From Gemmataceae bacterium (GTDB lineage Bacteria > Planctomycetota > Planctomycetia > Gemmatales > Gemmataceae): a stretch of 64,000 bases of DNA. Made by a program: the position numbers and the translations under genes. The notes under the pieces were generated by a model. That model was not told where the DNA came from. It ran no database searches and saw nothing but the letters and a program-made list of their open reading frames with translations. How positions within the stretch are numbered: the stretch's first letter is position 1; each line of letters opens with the position of its first letter. Below are positions 50,704-59,388 of this stretch, piece by piece. Location: assembly GCA_022616435.1 (NCBI GenBank), contig JAKEET010000045.1, positions 160,372 to 224,371 on the forward strand, in the 5' to 3' direction.

Positions 50704-51483
50704 TCAAAAGGCAAAACTCAATCCATCATACGCCAGCTCCATGCCGGGCGGTAGCCGGCGATTCGTCTCCGCGTGGTCCAGGTCGTGCGACATGTGCGTG
50801 AAGTACGCCTTCTGGGGCCGCAGCCGCTGGACCACCTCCACCGCTTCCTCCAGCGAAAAATGCCCCGGATGCGGCTTGAAGCGCAACGCGTCGAGGACCA
50901 GGATGCGCACGCCCTCCAGGAGTGGCCAGCTTTCCTTGGGAATCTTGTTGACGTCGGTGCAATAGGCCACGTCGTCGAAGCGGAAGCCGAGTACGTTGAA
51001 GTGGGCGTGGATCAGCGGGATCGGGACCACGCGCTGGCCGAGCACGGTGAACGGGGCTTCGTCGATCGTCTGGAACGTCAGTTTCGGCAAATACCCGGCG
51101 GGAACGTTCTCGACATCGCTGCCAAAGGCATAGGAGAACACCTGGCGAATCTTCCGTTCCACTTCCGTCGTGCAGTACAGCGGCACGGCGCCCCCCAGGT
51201 GCCGCGGCATCGGCCGGAGATCGTCCAGGCCCATCAGATGATCGGCGTGGTAGTGCGTGAACAGCACGGCGTTGACGTAGCTGACCTTCGCGCGGAGCAG
51301 TTGCAGGCGCAATTCCGGCGGCGTGTCGATCAGGATGTTTCCTTGCGGCGTCGTCACCAGCACAGCACAGCGGTAACGATGGTTGCGCGGGTCGGACGAA
51401 GTGCAGACGGAGCAATCGCAACCGACCATGGGCACGCCCGTGGATGTGCCGGTGCCGAGAAAGGTGAACGTGCGTTGGGCCAT
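50704..51483 (-). CDS. metallo-beta-lactamase-fold hydrolase, PhnP-like
   Basis: A 259-residue MBL-fold protein. It opens RTFTFLGTGTSTGVPMVGCD then CSVC, a Cys-rich insertion seen in PhnP-like phosphodiesterases. The dinuclear metal motif is FTHYHADHLMGLDDL. Further ligands: IPLIHAHFNVLGF and the C-terminal AYFTHMSHDLDH. PhnP cleaves cyclic ribose phosphates in phosphonate use; other members act on nucleic acid or lipoyl intermediates, so the substrate is open. ATG 51483 is preferred to 51498 because it gives the family N-terminus. It lies just upstream of the pyrophosphorylase gene. Confidence 0.9.
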   Translation of the reverse strand: MAQRTFTFLGTGTSTGVPMVGCDCSVCTSSDPRNHRYRCAVLVTTPQGNILIDTPPELRLQLLRAKVSYVNAVLFTHYHADHLMGLDDLRPMPRHLGGAVPLYCTTEVERKIRQVFSYAFGSDVENVPAGYLPKLTFQTIDEAPFTVLGQRVVPIPLIHAHFNVLGFRFDDVAYCTDVNKIPKESWPLLEGVRILVLDALRFKPHPGHFSLEEAVEVVQRLRPQKAYFTHMSHDLDHAETNRRLPPGMELAYDGLSFAF

Positions 51484-51614
51484 GAGCTTGTTATACACGC
51501 CAGTCGCGCGATATTCCGCTGGCAGGCGGCATGTTCGGTTGGTATCATCTCCCCATTCGCTGCGCCGAAACTTTAACTATTCAGGCGGACCAGGCTTCGC
51601 CGAGGAACATCACC

Positions 51615-53336
51615 ATGAGCAGTGGAGAGGAACACATTCGAGCGGGGGCGCCGTTTGGGACGCCGTCGTCGGGCGCCGATGACGCCGGCAGTCGCGGGAG
51701 GAGCCCATCCATCGCCACCGGCGCGCCATCGTTCAGCGACCAGATGCTGTTCTGGGCCAGCTTCTTCACGCTGATCGCCGCCGGCATCGGCTTCTCGGTC
51801 CGCGGCGAAATCCTCGGCGACTGGGGCCAGCAGTTCGGCTTCACGCAAAGCGAGCTGGGCACCATCACCGGCGGCGGGCTGTTCCTGTTCGGCGTCAGCA
51901 TCATCGTCTTCAGCTTCCTCGCCGATTGGATCGGCTACGGCAAATTGATGGCGCTGGCGTTTCTGTTGCACACGTCGTCCGCCGTGGTCACGTTCGCCGC
52001 GACCCCGGTGTTCGCGGCCTACGGCAAGGAAGCGACGTTCTGGTGCCTCAACATCGGCATGTACCTGTTCGCGCTCGGCAACGGCACCTGCGAGGCCGTC
52101 ATCAATCCGTTGACCGCGACCTTGTTCCCCCGCAACAAGACCCATTGGCTGAACATCCTCCACGCCGGCTGGCCCGGAGGCTTGATCCTGGGCGCCCTGA
52201 TCGCCCTGGGATTCAATCAAATTCCAGGCGGCGTTCGCTGGGAGTACAAGCTCGGCATGTTCATGGTCCCGGTGCTGCTCTACGGCCTGATGATGGTCGG
52301 CCGCCGCTTCCCGCATTCGGAAGCCCGGCTGTCCGGCGTGGACCTCGGCACCATGGTGCTGACGTTGCTCAGCCCCGTGCTGCTGTTCTTGTTCTTGCTG
52401 CACGCCATGGTCGGCTACGTCGAGCTGGGGACCGATAGCTGGATCACCAACATCACCAACACCGTGCTGGCCAACAAGGACCTGGCGCTGTTGGCGTTCA
52501 TCTGGACCAATCTCTTGATGTTCGGCCTGCGCTTCTTCGCCGGCCCGATCGTCCACAAGATCAATCCGCTCGGCCTGTTGTTCGTCAGCGCCGTGATCGC
52601 CACGATCGGTTTGTGGATGCTCGGCCAACCCTTCACGGTCACGGCGTGGGCCTGGATCGGGGCCGTCACCATCTACGGCATCGGCAAGACGTTCTACTGG
52701 CCCACGCTGCTGGGCGTCATCTCGGAACGCTATCCGAAGGGCGGCGCGCTGGCGCTGGGCTTCAGCGGCGGCATCGGCATGCTGTCGGCGGGGCTCCTGG
52801 GCGGCCCCGGCATCGGTTACAAGCAGGACTACTTCGCGGTGGAGAAGCTGCACAGCGCCCCGGAAACCTACGAGCGCTATGTTTCCCGCGACGAGGAAGG
52901 CAAGAAGAACCCGAGCGGTTTCCCGATCGTGACGAAACTCATGCCCGACGAGGTCCCGCCCGTGGCCGGGCTCGACAATTCCAAGCTCAAGGTGTTCGAC
53001 GATTACACCGCCATTCTGAAGGAAGGCAAGTCGGACGCGAAAACGACGCTCGAAAAGGACCTCGAAACTCTGGACAAGGTGAAGAAGGAAGGCGGCAAGG
53101 TCGAGCCGAAGCTGGACAAGACGCTGACCGAGCTCAAGGAATGGTGGGACGCGCAAGGCCGGCCGAACTACGAAACGGACAAGCCGCACCTCGACGAGGC
53201 CCGCATGTACGGCGGCCGGACGGCGCTCCTGTACACCGCCGCCGTCCCGGCGGCCATGGCGGTCGGCTTCCTGCTCTTGGTGCTGCTGTTCGCCGCGTCC
53301 GGCGGCTACCAGCAGGTCCACATCGACGGGCATTAG
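51615..53336 (+). CDS. MFS transporter with a large soluble insertion before the last helices
   Basis: A 573-residue major facilitator. After a hydrophilic 40-residue N-terminus, helices begin at LFWASFFTLIAAGIGFSVRG. LFLFGVSIIVFSFLADWIGYG corresponds to the TM2-loop2-3 signature. The C-terminal half has GLRFFAGPIVHKINPLGLLF and YGIGKTFYWPTLLGVISERY. Between about 415 and 530 comes a charged, Lys/Glu-rich soluble domain (TTLEKDLETLDKVKKEGGKV), followed by the last helix (LLYTAAVPAAMAVGFLLLVL). Nucleoside or sugar transport is possible; the substrate is unknown. The gene is convergent with glnE across a strong inverted repeat. Confidence 0.87.
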   Translation: MSSGEEHIRAGAPFGTPSSGADDAGSRGRSPSIATGAPSFSDQMLFWASFFTLIAAGIGFSVRGEILGDWGQQFGFTQSELGTITGGGLFLFGVSIIVFSFLADWIGYGKLMALAFLLHTSSAVVTFAATPVFAAYGKEATFWCLNIGMYLFALGNGTCEAVINPLTATLFPRNKTHWLNILHAGWPGGLILGALIALGFNQIPGGVRWEYKLGMFMVPVLLYGLMMVGRRFPHSEARLSGVDLGTMVLTLLSPVLLFLFLLHAMVGYVELGTDSWITNITNTVLANKDLALLAFIWTNLLMFGLRFFAGPIVHKINPLGLLFVSAVIATIGLWMLGQPFTVTAWAWIGAVTIYGIGKTFYWPTLLGVISERYPKGGALALGFSGGIGMLSAGLLGGPGIGYKQDYFAVEKLHSAPETYERYVSRDEEGKKNPSGFPIVTKLMPDEVPPVAGLDNSKLKVFDDYTAILKEGKSDAKTTLEKDLETLDKVKKEGGKVEPKLDKTLTELKEWWDAQGRPNYETDKPHLDEARMYGGRTALLYTAAVPAAMAVGFLLLVLLFAASGGYQQVHIDGH

Positions 53337-53343
53337 ATTCCGC

Positions 53344-53393
53344 GGCTTGCCGCTTAGCGTTCGCCGGATGCGGCGAACGCTAAACGGCAAGCC
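53344..53393. repeat. family B complete inverted repeat
   Basis: Arms of 22 bases (53344-53365 and 53372-53393) with one mismatch and a 6-base loop. The core is CTTAGCGTTCGCC / GGCGAACGCTAAA. It lies 8 bases after the MFS stop and 4 before the glnE stop and may act as a two-way terminator; there is no long T run on either side. Confidence 0.9.
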
Positions 53394-53396
53394 AAC

Positions 53397-56300
53397 TCAG
53401 CCTCGTTCCCGCTGAAAAATCTCCAGAAACAGCTCCCGCGTCCGCGTCGTGTGCCGTTCCAGCTCTTGCAGGAACCGCTCCGCCGCGTCAACCCCCAGGC
53501 CCGGTTCCGTGCCCATGCGCCGCGCCAGCTTCTCCAGCTCCTCCGGCGACGACGGCAGCTCGTCCAGCGAACGGTTGTGATAGATGCGCAGCCGGCTCTC
53601 CACCAGCCGCAGGAACTCGTAGCACGACCGCAAGGTGTCGTGATCGCTTTCCGTGATCAGCGTGGCGGCCACGAGCGCGTCGAGCGCCGTCCACGTGTTC
53701 GGATGCCGCACCTCCGGAAAGCGTTTGCCGTACTTCAAGCGAAACATCTGCACGAGGAACTCGATGTCGATGATGCCGCCGTAGCCGCGCTTCAAGTCGC
53801 GCTTGCTGCCGCTGGCCTCGACGCGCTCGCGCATCGTCTTGATCTCGTCGGCGATCTCCGGTTTCCATTCCAGCTCGTAGACGGCGCCGTTGAGCACGTC
53901 GGTCACCTGCCGGCCGAACTCCGGATCGGCGTGGACCACCCGGCCGCGCGACAGGGCCTGGCGTTCCCAGAGCTGGGCGCCGCCGCCGTGGTAGTAACGC
54001 TCGAACTCGCCCAGCGGAATGACCAGGCTTCCCGAGCCGCCGGTCGGCCGCAGCCGCATGTCGACCTGGTAGAGCCGGCCCATCGGCCCCATCTGGCTGG
54101 CGGTGCGGATGATCTGCCGGGCCAACTCCGAGAAGAAGTGGAAGTTATCGGTCAGCTCGAACGTGTCCCAGCGCGACGAGCCGGGCGGCGGCGCCGTGCG
54201 GCCGTCGCCTTCGTAGACCACGATCAAGTCGAGATCGCTGTGATAGCTCATCTCCTGGCCGCCGAGCTTGCCGAGCCCGAGGATGGCGTAACGGCTCGCT
54301 TGGCCGGCGCGCGGCCCCTCCATCAGCGCGGGCAAGCCGAGACGGCGCACCAGAGGCGGATATTGCAGCTCCGCGATTTGCTGGAGAATCACCTCGGCCA
54401 GATCGGTCAAGGCGGCGGTCGTGGCGTGGATGTCGACCTTGCCGAGGATGTCGCGGACGCCGATTCGCAATAGTTCCTTATCCTTGAAGCTGTGCAGGAT
54501 CGGGTCGGGGTCGTCGGCGCCCTTACACAGGTCCGTCAGCTCTTGCCGCAACTCCTCCAGTGTCCGCGGTTGATTGAGGACGAGGCTGTCGAGCAGCTCG
54601 TCGATCATGCCGGGATTGTTGATGAGGATCTCCGAAAGGAACTGGCTCCAGGCGCACAACTCGACGTACAGCTTCAAGCTCGGGTAGTTGACGCTGAACA
54701 GCTCCCAGAGAATCCCTTTGCCGCCGAGCGAGGCCGAGACTTTTTCCAGGTTCACGAGGGCCAGGTCGGGGTCCGGCGTCTCGGCCAGGGTCCGCAAGAG
54801 CCGCGGCGCGATGTTGGCCAGGAATTGCCGGCAGCGGCGCGACGACAGGAAACGGATCGTCTCGGTGGCGAGCTGGTTCAGGTTTTGATAGGCGGCCTGG
54901 ACATCCTTGAACGGATACTTGCCGAGCACTTCCTGGATGCGTTCCGGGTCGGGATTCGGGTCGAGGATCAGGTCCGACTCCGGCTCGGCCGCCCCGCCCT
55001 CGCTGCTGAACGTCTGGTGCAACAGGTGATCGAGAATGCGGCGGTTGAGGTCGGTCTTCTCGCGGAAGTCGCGCTGGAACGCTTCGAGCGGGTCGAGCCG
55101 CGTGGTGGTGGTTGGGAAGAGCGCCGGCTCGTTCGCAGCCGCGCCCAGACTTCCGAAGTCTTCAAGACTTCGAAAGTCTTCGTCGTCGCGGGCCGTGTAG
55201 CCCATGCGCAGGGCGAGCTTGCGCAGCTCGTCGTGGCCGCCCGGGACCGTGTGCGTTTGCAGGTCGAACATGACTTGCAGCCGGTGCTCGACCTTGCGCA
55301 GGAAGCGGTAGGTGTCGTCGAGCACGCGGTACTCGGTGTCGGTCAGGCAGCCGACTTTTTCCAGCGCCGCCAGTCCCTTGAGCGTGTTGGGCTGGCGGAC
55401 CTCGGGCAGATCGCCGCCGTTGAGCAGTTGCAGGAACTGCGTGGTGAATTCGACGTCGCGGATGCCGCCGTGGCCGGTCTTGACGTCGGTGATGGTCTCG
55501 CCGGCCCGGTCGGTCTTCTGCTCGATGCGCCGCTTGAGGGCCTTGATCTCGTTGATCTCGGCGACGCTCAGGTATTTGCGATAGACGAACGGCTCGATCG
55601 CTTTGAGGAATTCTTCGCCGAGCTTCATGTCCCCCGCCACCGGCCGCACCTTGATCAGGGCCTGGCGTTCCCAGGTGCGGCCCAGCGTGTCGTAGTACGA
55701 CAGCGTGCTGGCCAGCGATCGCGCCAGGGGCCCGCGGTGGCCTTCAGGCCGAAGCCGCAGGTCGACGCGATAGGCCTGGCCGTTGTCGGTGTGGGTTGAG
55801 AGCAGGCGGACCACCTCGGTGCACACCCGCGCGAAGAAATCGTCGTTCGTGGTCGCCGAGCCGCGGGCGCCCCTGGTCTCGCCGTCTTCGTCGTAGAGAA
55901 ACATCAGGTCGATGTCGGAGCTGTAGTTCAGTTCTTTGCCGCCGAGCTTGCCGAAGGCGAGCACCGTGCAGCGGGCCGGCTGGTCGGCCCGGGTGTACGG
56001 TTCGCCGTAGCGTTTGCCGACCGTGCGCAACGCACAGGCCAGGGCCACTTCCAGGGCGGTGTCGGCGACGCGCGCGATGTCGCGGGTGATCTCTTCGAGG
56101 GGCCGGTCGCGGATGATGTCGTTGACGCCGATGCGCAGCAGGTGTTTGTGGCGGAAAGCGCGAAAGGCCCGGAGGACGCCGCCGTCGTCAAAGGCGGCGT
56201 CGATGTCGTGCTGCAATTGTTCGAGCATCTCGGCCCGGTTCGGGCTGCTCCGCAAGGGGATGCGCAGCACGTCGAGGTAGTCGGGGTGGGCGATGAGCAG

Positions 56301-56630
56301 GTCGCTGAAGAACTGGCTGACGCTGAAAAGCTGCACGAGCGTTTCGAGCGTCCGCGCCCGGCTTTCGAGGAGCGCCGGCAGTTGTCCGGCCCCGCCGGGC
56401 GCTTCGAGGAAGCGATCGAGATTGTTGAGGGCCATGTCCGGGTCGGCGCTGCGCGGCAACAGCCGCACCAGGGGCTGACAGATCTCGACGAGCGTCTCGA
56501 GGCCGACCGCCTGTCCGAGGCGTTGCAGGATGGCGCGGGAGCGTTCGAGATCGCGCACGCCCCATTCGCGCAGCACGGCCTGGGCTTCGTCGGCGGAATC
56601 CAGACAGCGGCGGAGCTGGTCGTGGTGCAT
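53397..56630 (-). CDS. glnE: bifunctional glutamine synthetase adenylyltransferase/adenylyl-removing enzyme
   Basis: A 1077-residue protein that adenylylates and de-adenylylates glutamine synthetase in response to PII. Both halves are present: each has a nucleotidyltransferase core (FGKLGGKELNYSSDIDLMFL at about 215-235, and LGKLGGQEMSYHSDLDLIVV at about 795-815) followed by a helical GlnD/UR-like domain. TGHGGIRDVEFTTQFLQLL and YGGIIDIEFLVQMFRLKYG mark them. A palindromic repeat is inserted in frame near residue 490. ATG 56630 starts MHHDQLRRCLDSADEAQAVL. It is the last gene of the def-fmt-miaB-glnE run. Confidence 0.95.
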   Translation of the reverse strand: MHHDQLRRCLDSADEAQAVLREWGVRDLERSRAILQRLGQAVGLETLVEICQPLVRLLPRSADPDMALNNLDRFLEAPGGAGQLPALLESRARTLETLVQLFSVSQFFSDLLIAHPDYLDVLRIPLRSSPNRAEMLEQLQHDIDAAFDDGGVLRAFRAFRHKHLLRIGVNDIIRDRPLEEITRDIARVADTALEVALACALRTVGKRYGEPYTRADQPARCTVLAFGKLGGKELNYSSDIDLMFLYDEDGETRGARGSATTNDDFFARVCTEVVRLLSTHTDNGQAYRVDLRLRPEGHRGPLARSLASTLSYYDTLGRTWERQALIKVRPVAGDMKLGEEFLKAIEPFVYRKYLSVAEINEIKALKRRIEQKTDRAGETITDVKTGHGGIRDVEFTTQFLQLLNGGDLPEVRQPNTLKGLAALEKVGCLTDTEYRVLDDTYRFLRKVEHRLQVMFDLQTHTVPGGHDELRKLALRMGYTARDDEDFRSLEDFGSLGAAANEPALFPTTTTRLDPLEAFQRDFREKTDLNRRILDHLLHQTFSSEGGAAEPESDLILDPNPDPERIQEVLGKYPFKDVQAAYQNLNQLATETIRFLSSRRCRQFLANIAPRLLRTLAETPDPDLALVNLEKVSASLGGKGILWELFSVNYPSLKLYVELCAWSQFLSEILINNPGMIDELLDSLVLNQPRTLEELRQELTDLCKGADDPDPILHSFKDKELLRIGVRDILGKVDIHATTAALTDLAEVILQQIAELQYPPLVRRLGLPALMEGPRAGQASRYAILGLGKLGGQEMSYHSDLDLIVVYEGDGRTAPPPGSSRWDTFELTDNFHFFSELARQIIRTASQMGPMGRLYQVDMRLRPTGGSGSLVIPLGEFERYYHGGGAQLWERQALSRGRVVHADPEFGRQVTDVLNGAVYELEWKPEIADEIKTMRERVEASGSKRDLKRGYGGIIDIEFLVQMFRLKYGKRFPEVRHPNTWTALDALVAATLITESDHDTLRSCYEFLRLVESRLRIYHNRSLDELPSSPEELEKLARRMGTEPGLGVDAAERFLQELERHTTRTRELFLEIFQRERG
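55147..55179. repeat. palindromic repeat in frame inside glnE
   Basis: AGACTTCCGAAGTCTT (55147-55162), one base, AAGACTTCGAAAGTCT (55164-55179); the arms pair at 15 of 16. It encodes DEDFRSLEDFGSLG in a linker between the first two GlnE modules. Confidence 0.85.
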
Positions 56631-56648
56631 GGTAAGAGTCGAGCGCCG

Positions 56649-56770
56649 TTTAGCCCCGTTCGCAGAAACGGGGCGGACGTGATCCCCAGGCAAGGATGTA
56701 TCCTTCTCCCTGCCCGCCCCGGTTCTACGAACCGGGCTATATAAACGAAGTTCTACGAACCGGGGCTAGG
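56649..56770. repeat. family A palindromic element, copy 3
   Basis: About 122 bases. It opens TTTAGCCCCGTTCGCAGAAA, has CAAGGATGTATCC in the spacer, and ends with CTACGAACCGGGCTATATAA and a partly duplicated arm CTACGAACCGGGGCTAG. It separates miaB (upstream) from glnE. Confidence 0.85.
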
Positions 56771-56775
56771 CGAAA

Positions 56776-58230
56776 TCAGAGGATCGGTAATGAGATTCGG
56801 GTCGCGGTGTCGAGCGCCTTGGCCGGCGCGGTGTCGTCGCCGTCGCTGGACCGTGTTGCATGCTCTCCCGTCACCACGTCACCGAACAACGTAAACGCCG
56901 TCGCCTCCACCACGTCAACCGCCACCGTCGCCCCTGCCAGCCGCGGGTTGCCGTCGAACACGACGATGTGATCGGTGGGCGTGCGCCCGGTTAATTGGAT
57001 CGGGCCCGTAGTCTCGTGCTTCCAGGCATTCTTGCTCGGCCCCTCCACCAGCACCTCCACCCGCTTGCCGATCATCCGGCGATGATCCTGCAAGCTCACC
57101 TCGTTTTGGATCGCCAGCAGGTCGTTGTTGCGGCGTTTCTTGACTTCCTCGGGAATGTCGTCGGCGTACAACTCGTGGCCCTTGGTGCCGGGCCGCGGGC
57201 TGTACTTGAAGATGAAGCTGTTCTTGAACCCCCCCGTGCGGACCAGGTCGCAGGTGCGCTCGAAGGATTCTTCCGTTTCGCCCGAGAAGCCGACGATGAA
57301 GTCGCTGCTGATCGCCACGCCCGGGACCAGCTCGCGCGAGCGCGCCAGCATGTCGTTATAGAATCCAACCGTGTAGAGCCGCTTCATCCGCCGGAGCACG
57401 TCGTCGCAGCCCGATTGGGCCGGCACGTGCAGGTACGGGCAGACCTTCGGCAACGTCCGCACGGCGTCGAGCAGGTCGTCGGTCATGTCCTTGGGGAAGT
57501 TCGTGATGAACTTGATGCGCTCGATGCCGGGCGTGTCGTGAATCTTGGCCAAGAGATCGCCAAGCCGCAAGCGGCCGTACTTGTAGCTGTTGACCGTCTG
57601 GCCCAGCAGCGTGACTTCCTTGCAGCCCTCGCCGGCGAGCTGGCGGACCTCGGCGGCGATGTGCTCCGGCGGCCGGCTCTGCTCCGGGCCGCGCACGCTC
57701 GGCACGATGCAGTACGTGCAGAACTTGTCGCAGCCGATCATGATGCGGACGTACGCCTGGAAGCGGTTGGGCCGCATCGACGGGTCGCGCAGCGGGTCGT
57801 AGCTCTCGAAGCTGCGCTCGACCTCGTGCCGCCCTGCCGTGCGATCGAGACTGAGCGCGATCTGCAGCGTCCCTGTTTCCTGGACGTTGCGAATCAGCGC
57901 CGGCAGTTGCGCGAGCTGGCCGGTGCCGACGATCAGATCGACGTGCGGCGCCCGCTTGCGAATCAGCTCCTGGTCCTTTTGCGCCATGCAGCCCAGAACG
58001 CCGATGACCTTGTCCGGATACTTGCGCTTGTGCGGCCTGAGGCGGCCCAGGGCGCTGTAGATCTTGTCCTCGGCGTGCTGGCGGACGCTGCAGGTGTTGA
58101 AGAGGATGACGTCGGCCTGCTCGGGCGTGTGCGCCAATTCATATCCTTGGCGGCGCAGACTGCCGACGACCAGCTCGCTGTCGAGCACGTTCATCTGGCA
58201 GCCGACGGTTTCGAGATAGAGCTTGGGCAT
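56776..58230 (-). CDS. miaB: tRNA-2-methylthio-N6-dimethylallyladenosine synthase
   Basis: A 484-residue radical SAM methylthiotransferase acting on i6A37 of tRNA. The UPF0004 domain supplies three auxiliary-cluster cysteines (TVGC at residue 11, NTCSVR, LGCMAQ). The radical SAM cluster motif is CDKFCTYCIVP. Then SDFIVGFSGETEESFERTCD and a C-terminal TRAM domain (GKRVEVLVEGPSKN through DHIVVFDGNPRLAGATVAVD). The tail extends about 35 residues beyond TRAM. It lies between fmt (upstream) and glnE. Confidence 0.95.
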   Translation of the reverse strand: MPKLYLETVGCQMNVLDSELVVGSLRRQGYELAHTPEQADVILFNTCSVRQHAEDKIYSALGRLRPHKRKYPDKVIGVLGCMAQKDQELIRKRAPHVDLIVGTGQLAQLPALIRNVQETGTLQIALSLDRTAGRHEVERSFESYDPLRDPSMRPNRFQAYVRIMIGCDKFCTYCIVPSVRGPEQSRPPEHIAAEVRQLAGEGCKEVTLLGQTVNSYKYGRLRLGDLLAKIHDTPGIERIKFITNFPKDMTDDLLDAVRTLPKVCPYLHVPAQSGCDDVLRRMKRLYTVGFYNDMLARSRELVPGVAISSDFIVGFSGETEESFERTCDLVRTGGFKNSFIFKYSPRPGTKGHELYADDIPEEVKKRRNNDLLAIQNEVSLQDHRRMIGKRVEVLVEGPSKNAWKHETTGPIQLTGRTPTDHIVVFDGNPRLAGATVAVDVVEATAFTLFGDVVTGEHATRSSDGDDTAPAKALDTATRISLPIL

Positions 58231-58330
58231 CGTGTGTATTGTAAGATTTGCGGCGACGGGATGCTACGCGGGATGTGGCGGCGCGTGCGCTAAAGGGGTC
58301 GGGGACAGTGTAAGAACAGCCGGCGATCGG

Positions 58331-59323
58331 TTACGGTTTCGCGCTCGCCGAATCCCGCGCGGCGGCGTCGGGGCCCATCCACGCATCTTGCAGGTTGTGC
58401 CCGAGCAAAAATTCGGATGCGAGCATGCATTTCTTGCCAGCGGGTTGAAGGTTTGTGACATCGACAAGGTTATGATCTCCGCCTGTCACGAGCACGCCAT
58501 GAGGCCGGAAAACGACGGCACCTGGATCGTGGTCGTCAGCGCGCCCGCCAAAAAGTGTGGCCTTGGTGATGATCAGGCGCAGCGGCGGCTTTTCCGCCCG
58601 ATGCAAGAACGTATACGCCGTCGGCCAAGGCTGCATCGCCCGAATCTGGTTGACCACGTCGGCGGCGGGGCGCGACCAGTCGATCAAGCCGTTGTCCTTG
58701 GTCAGCTTCGGCGCCTTCGTCGCCTTGCTCTTGTCCTGGGGAATGCCCGTCACCGGTCCCGCGGCCAAGCGGTCGATGGTCGCGACCGCCAGCCGCGCTC
58801 CCAGCGGCCCAAGCCGCGCTTCCAGCTCGCCGGCCGTTTCTTCCGGGCCAATGAGGACTGCTTCCTGCGCGAGAATATTACCCGCGTCGAGGGCCGTGGA
58901 CATGCGAATGATCGTGACGCCCGTCTCCGTTTCGCCGTGATAGATGGCCCAGGCGATCGGCGCAGCCCCGCGGTACTTCGGCAACAGCGAAGCGTGGACG
59001 TTGATGCCGCCGGACTTCGCGGCAGCCAGCACGTCGCGCGACAGGATCTGCCCGTAGGCGGCCACCACGAGCAGATCCGGCTGCCAGGTGAGCAGTTGCT
59101 GGACGCCTTCGGGCGTGTTGATGCTGTCGGGCTGGTAGATCGGAATGCCGCGCTCCGTCGCGATCTCCTTCATTCCCTTGCCGACCTGCCGGGTGGAGCC
59201 GCGCTTGTCGCCGACGTGGCGGTCGGGCTGCGTGACCAGGCCGACCACCGGATGGGCGCCGGCCAGGATGGCTTCGAAGGTCGGTTCCGCGAAGGTGCCG
59301 GTGCCCATTATGACGAGACGCAT
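58331..59323 (-). CDS. fmt: methionyl-tRNA formyltransferase
   Basis: A 330-residue enzyme that formylates Met-tRNA(fMet) using 10-formyl-THF. N-terminal MRLVIMGTGTFAEPTFEAIL and VVGLVTQPDRHVGDKRGSTR match, though the usual GRGKK is altered. The catalytic region AAYGQILSRDVL, then INVHASLLPKYRGAAPIAWA with the Asn-x-His motif, and GVTIIRMSTALDAGNILAQE with the Asp follow. The C-terminal domain contains GLIDWSRPAADVVNQIRAM. AGGAG precedes the ATG. It lies 65 bases downstream of def, the common def-fmt order, with a family D repeat between. Confidence 0.95.
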   Translation of the reverse strand: MRLVIMGTGTFAEPTFEAILAGAHPVVGLVTQPDRHVGDKRGSTRQVGKGMKEIATERGIPIYQPDSINTPEGVQQLLTWQPDLLVVAAYGQILSRDVLAAAKSGGINVHASLLPKYRGAAPIAWAIYHGETETGVTIIRMSTALDAGNILAQEAVLIGPEETAGELEARLGPLGARLAVATIDRLAAGPVTGIPQDKSKATKAPKLTKDNGLIDWSRPAADVVNQIRAMQPWPTAYTFLHRAEKPPLRLIITKATLFGGRADDHDPGAVVFRPHGVLVTGGDHNLVDVTNLQPAGKKCMLASEFLLGHNLQDAWMGPDAAARDSASAKP

Positions 59324-59333
59324 TGATGCTCCT

Positions 59334-59380
59334 GCAGGTTAGGTTGTCAACCTGACCGGACAGATTGGAAATCTATCCTA
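59334..59380. repeat. family D palindrome and adjacent short palindrome
   Basis: AGGTTGTCAACCT (59341-59353) is followed by GGACAGATT / AATCTATCC (59358-59378), related to the palindrome at 40926. It lies between def and fmt. Confidence 0.75.
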
Positions 59381-59388
59381 CGAGTCAA

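Noticed and set aside
51573..53390. A 605-codon minus-strand open frame
   Set aside because: Antisense to the MFS transporter; Gln/Glu/Arg-rich and without domains.
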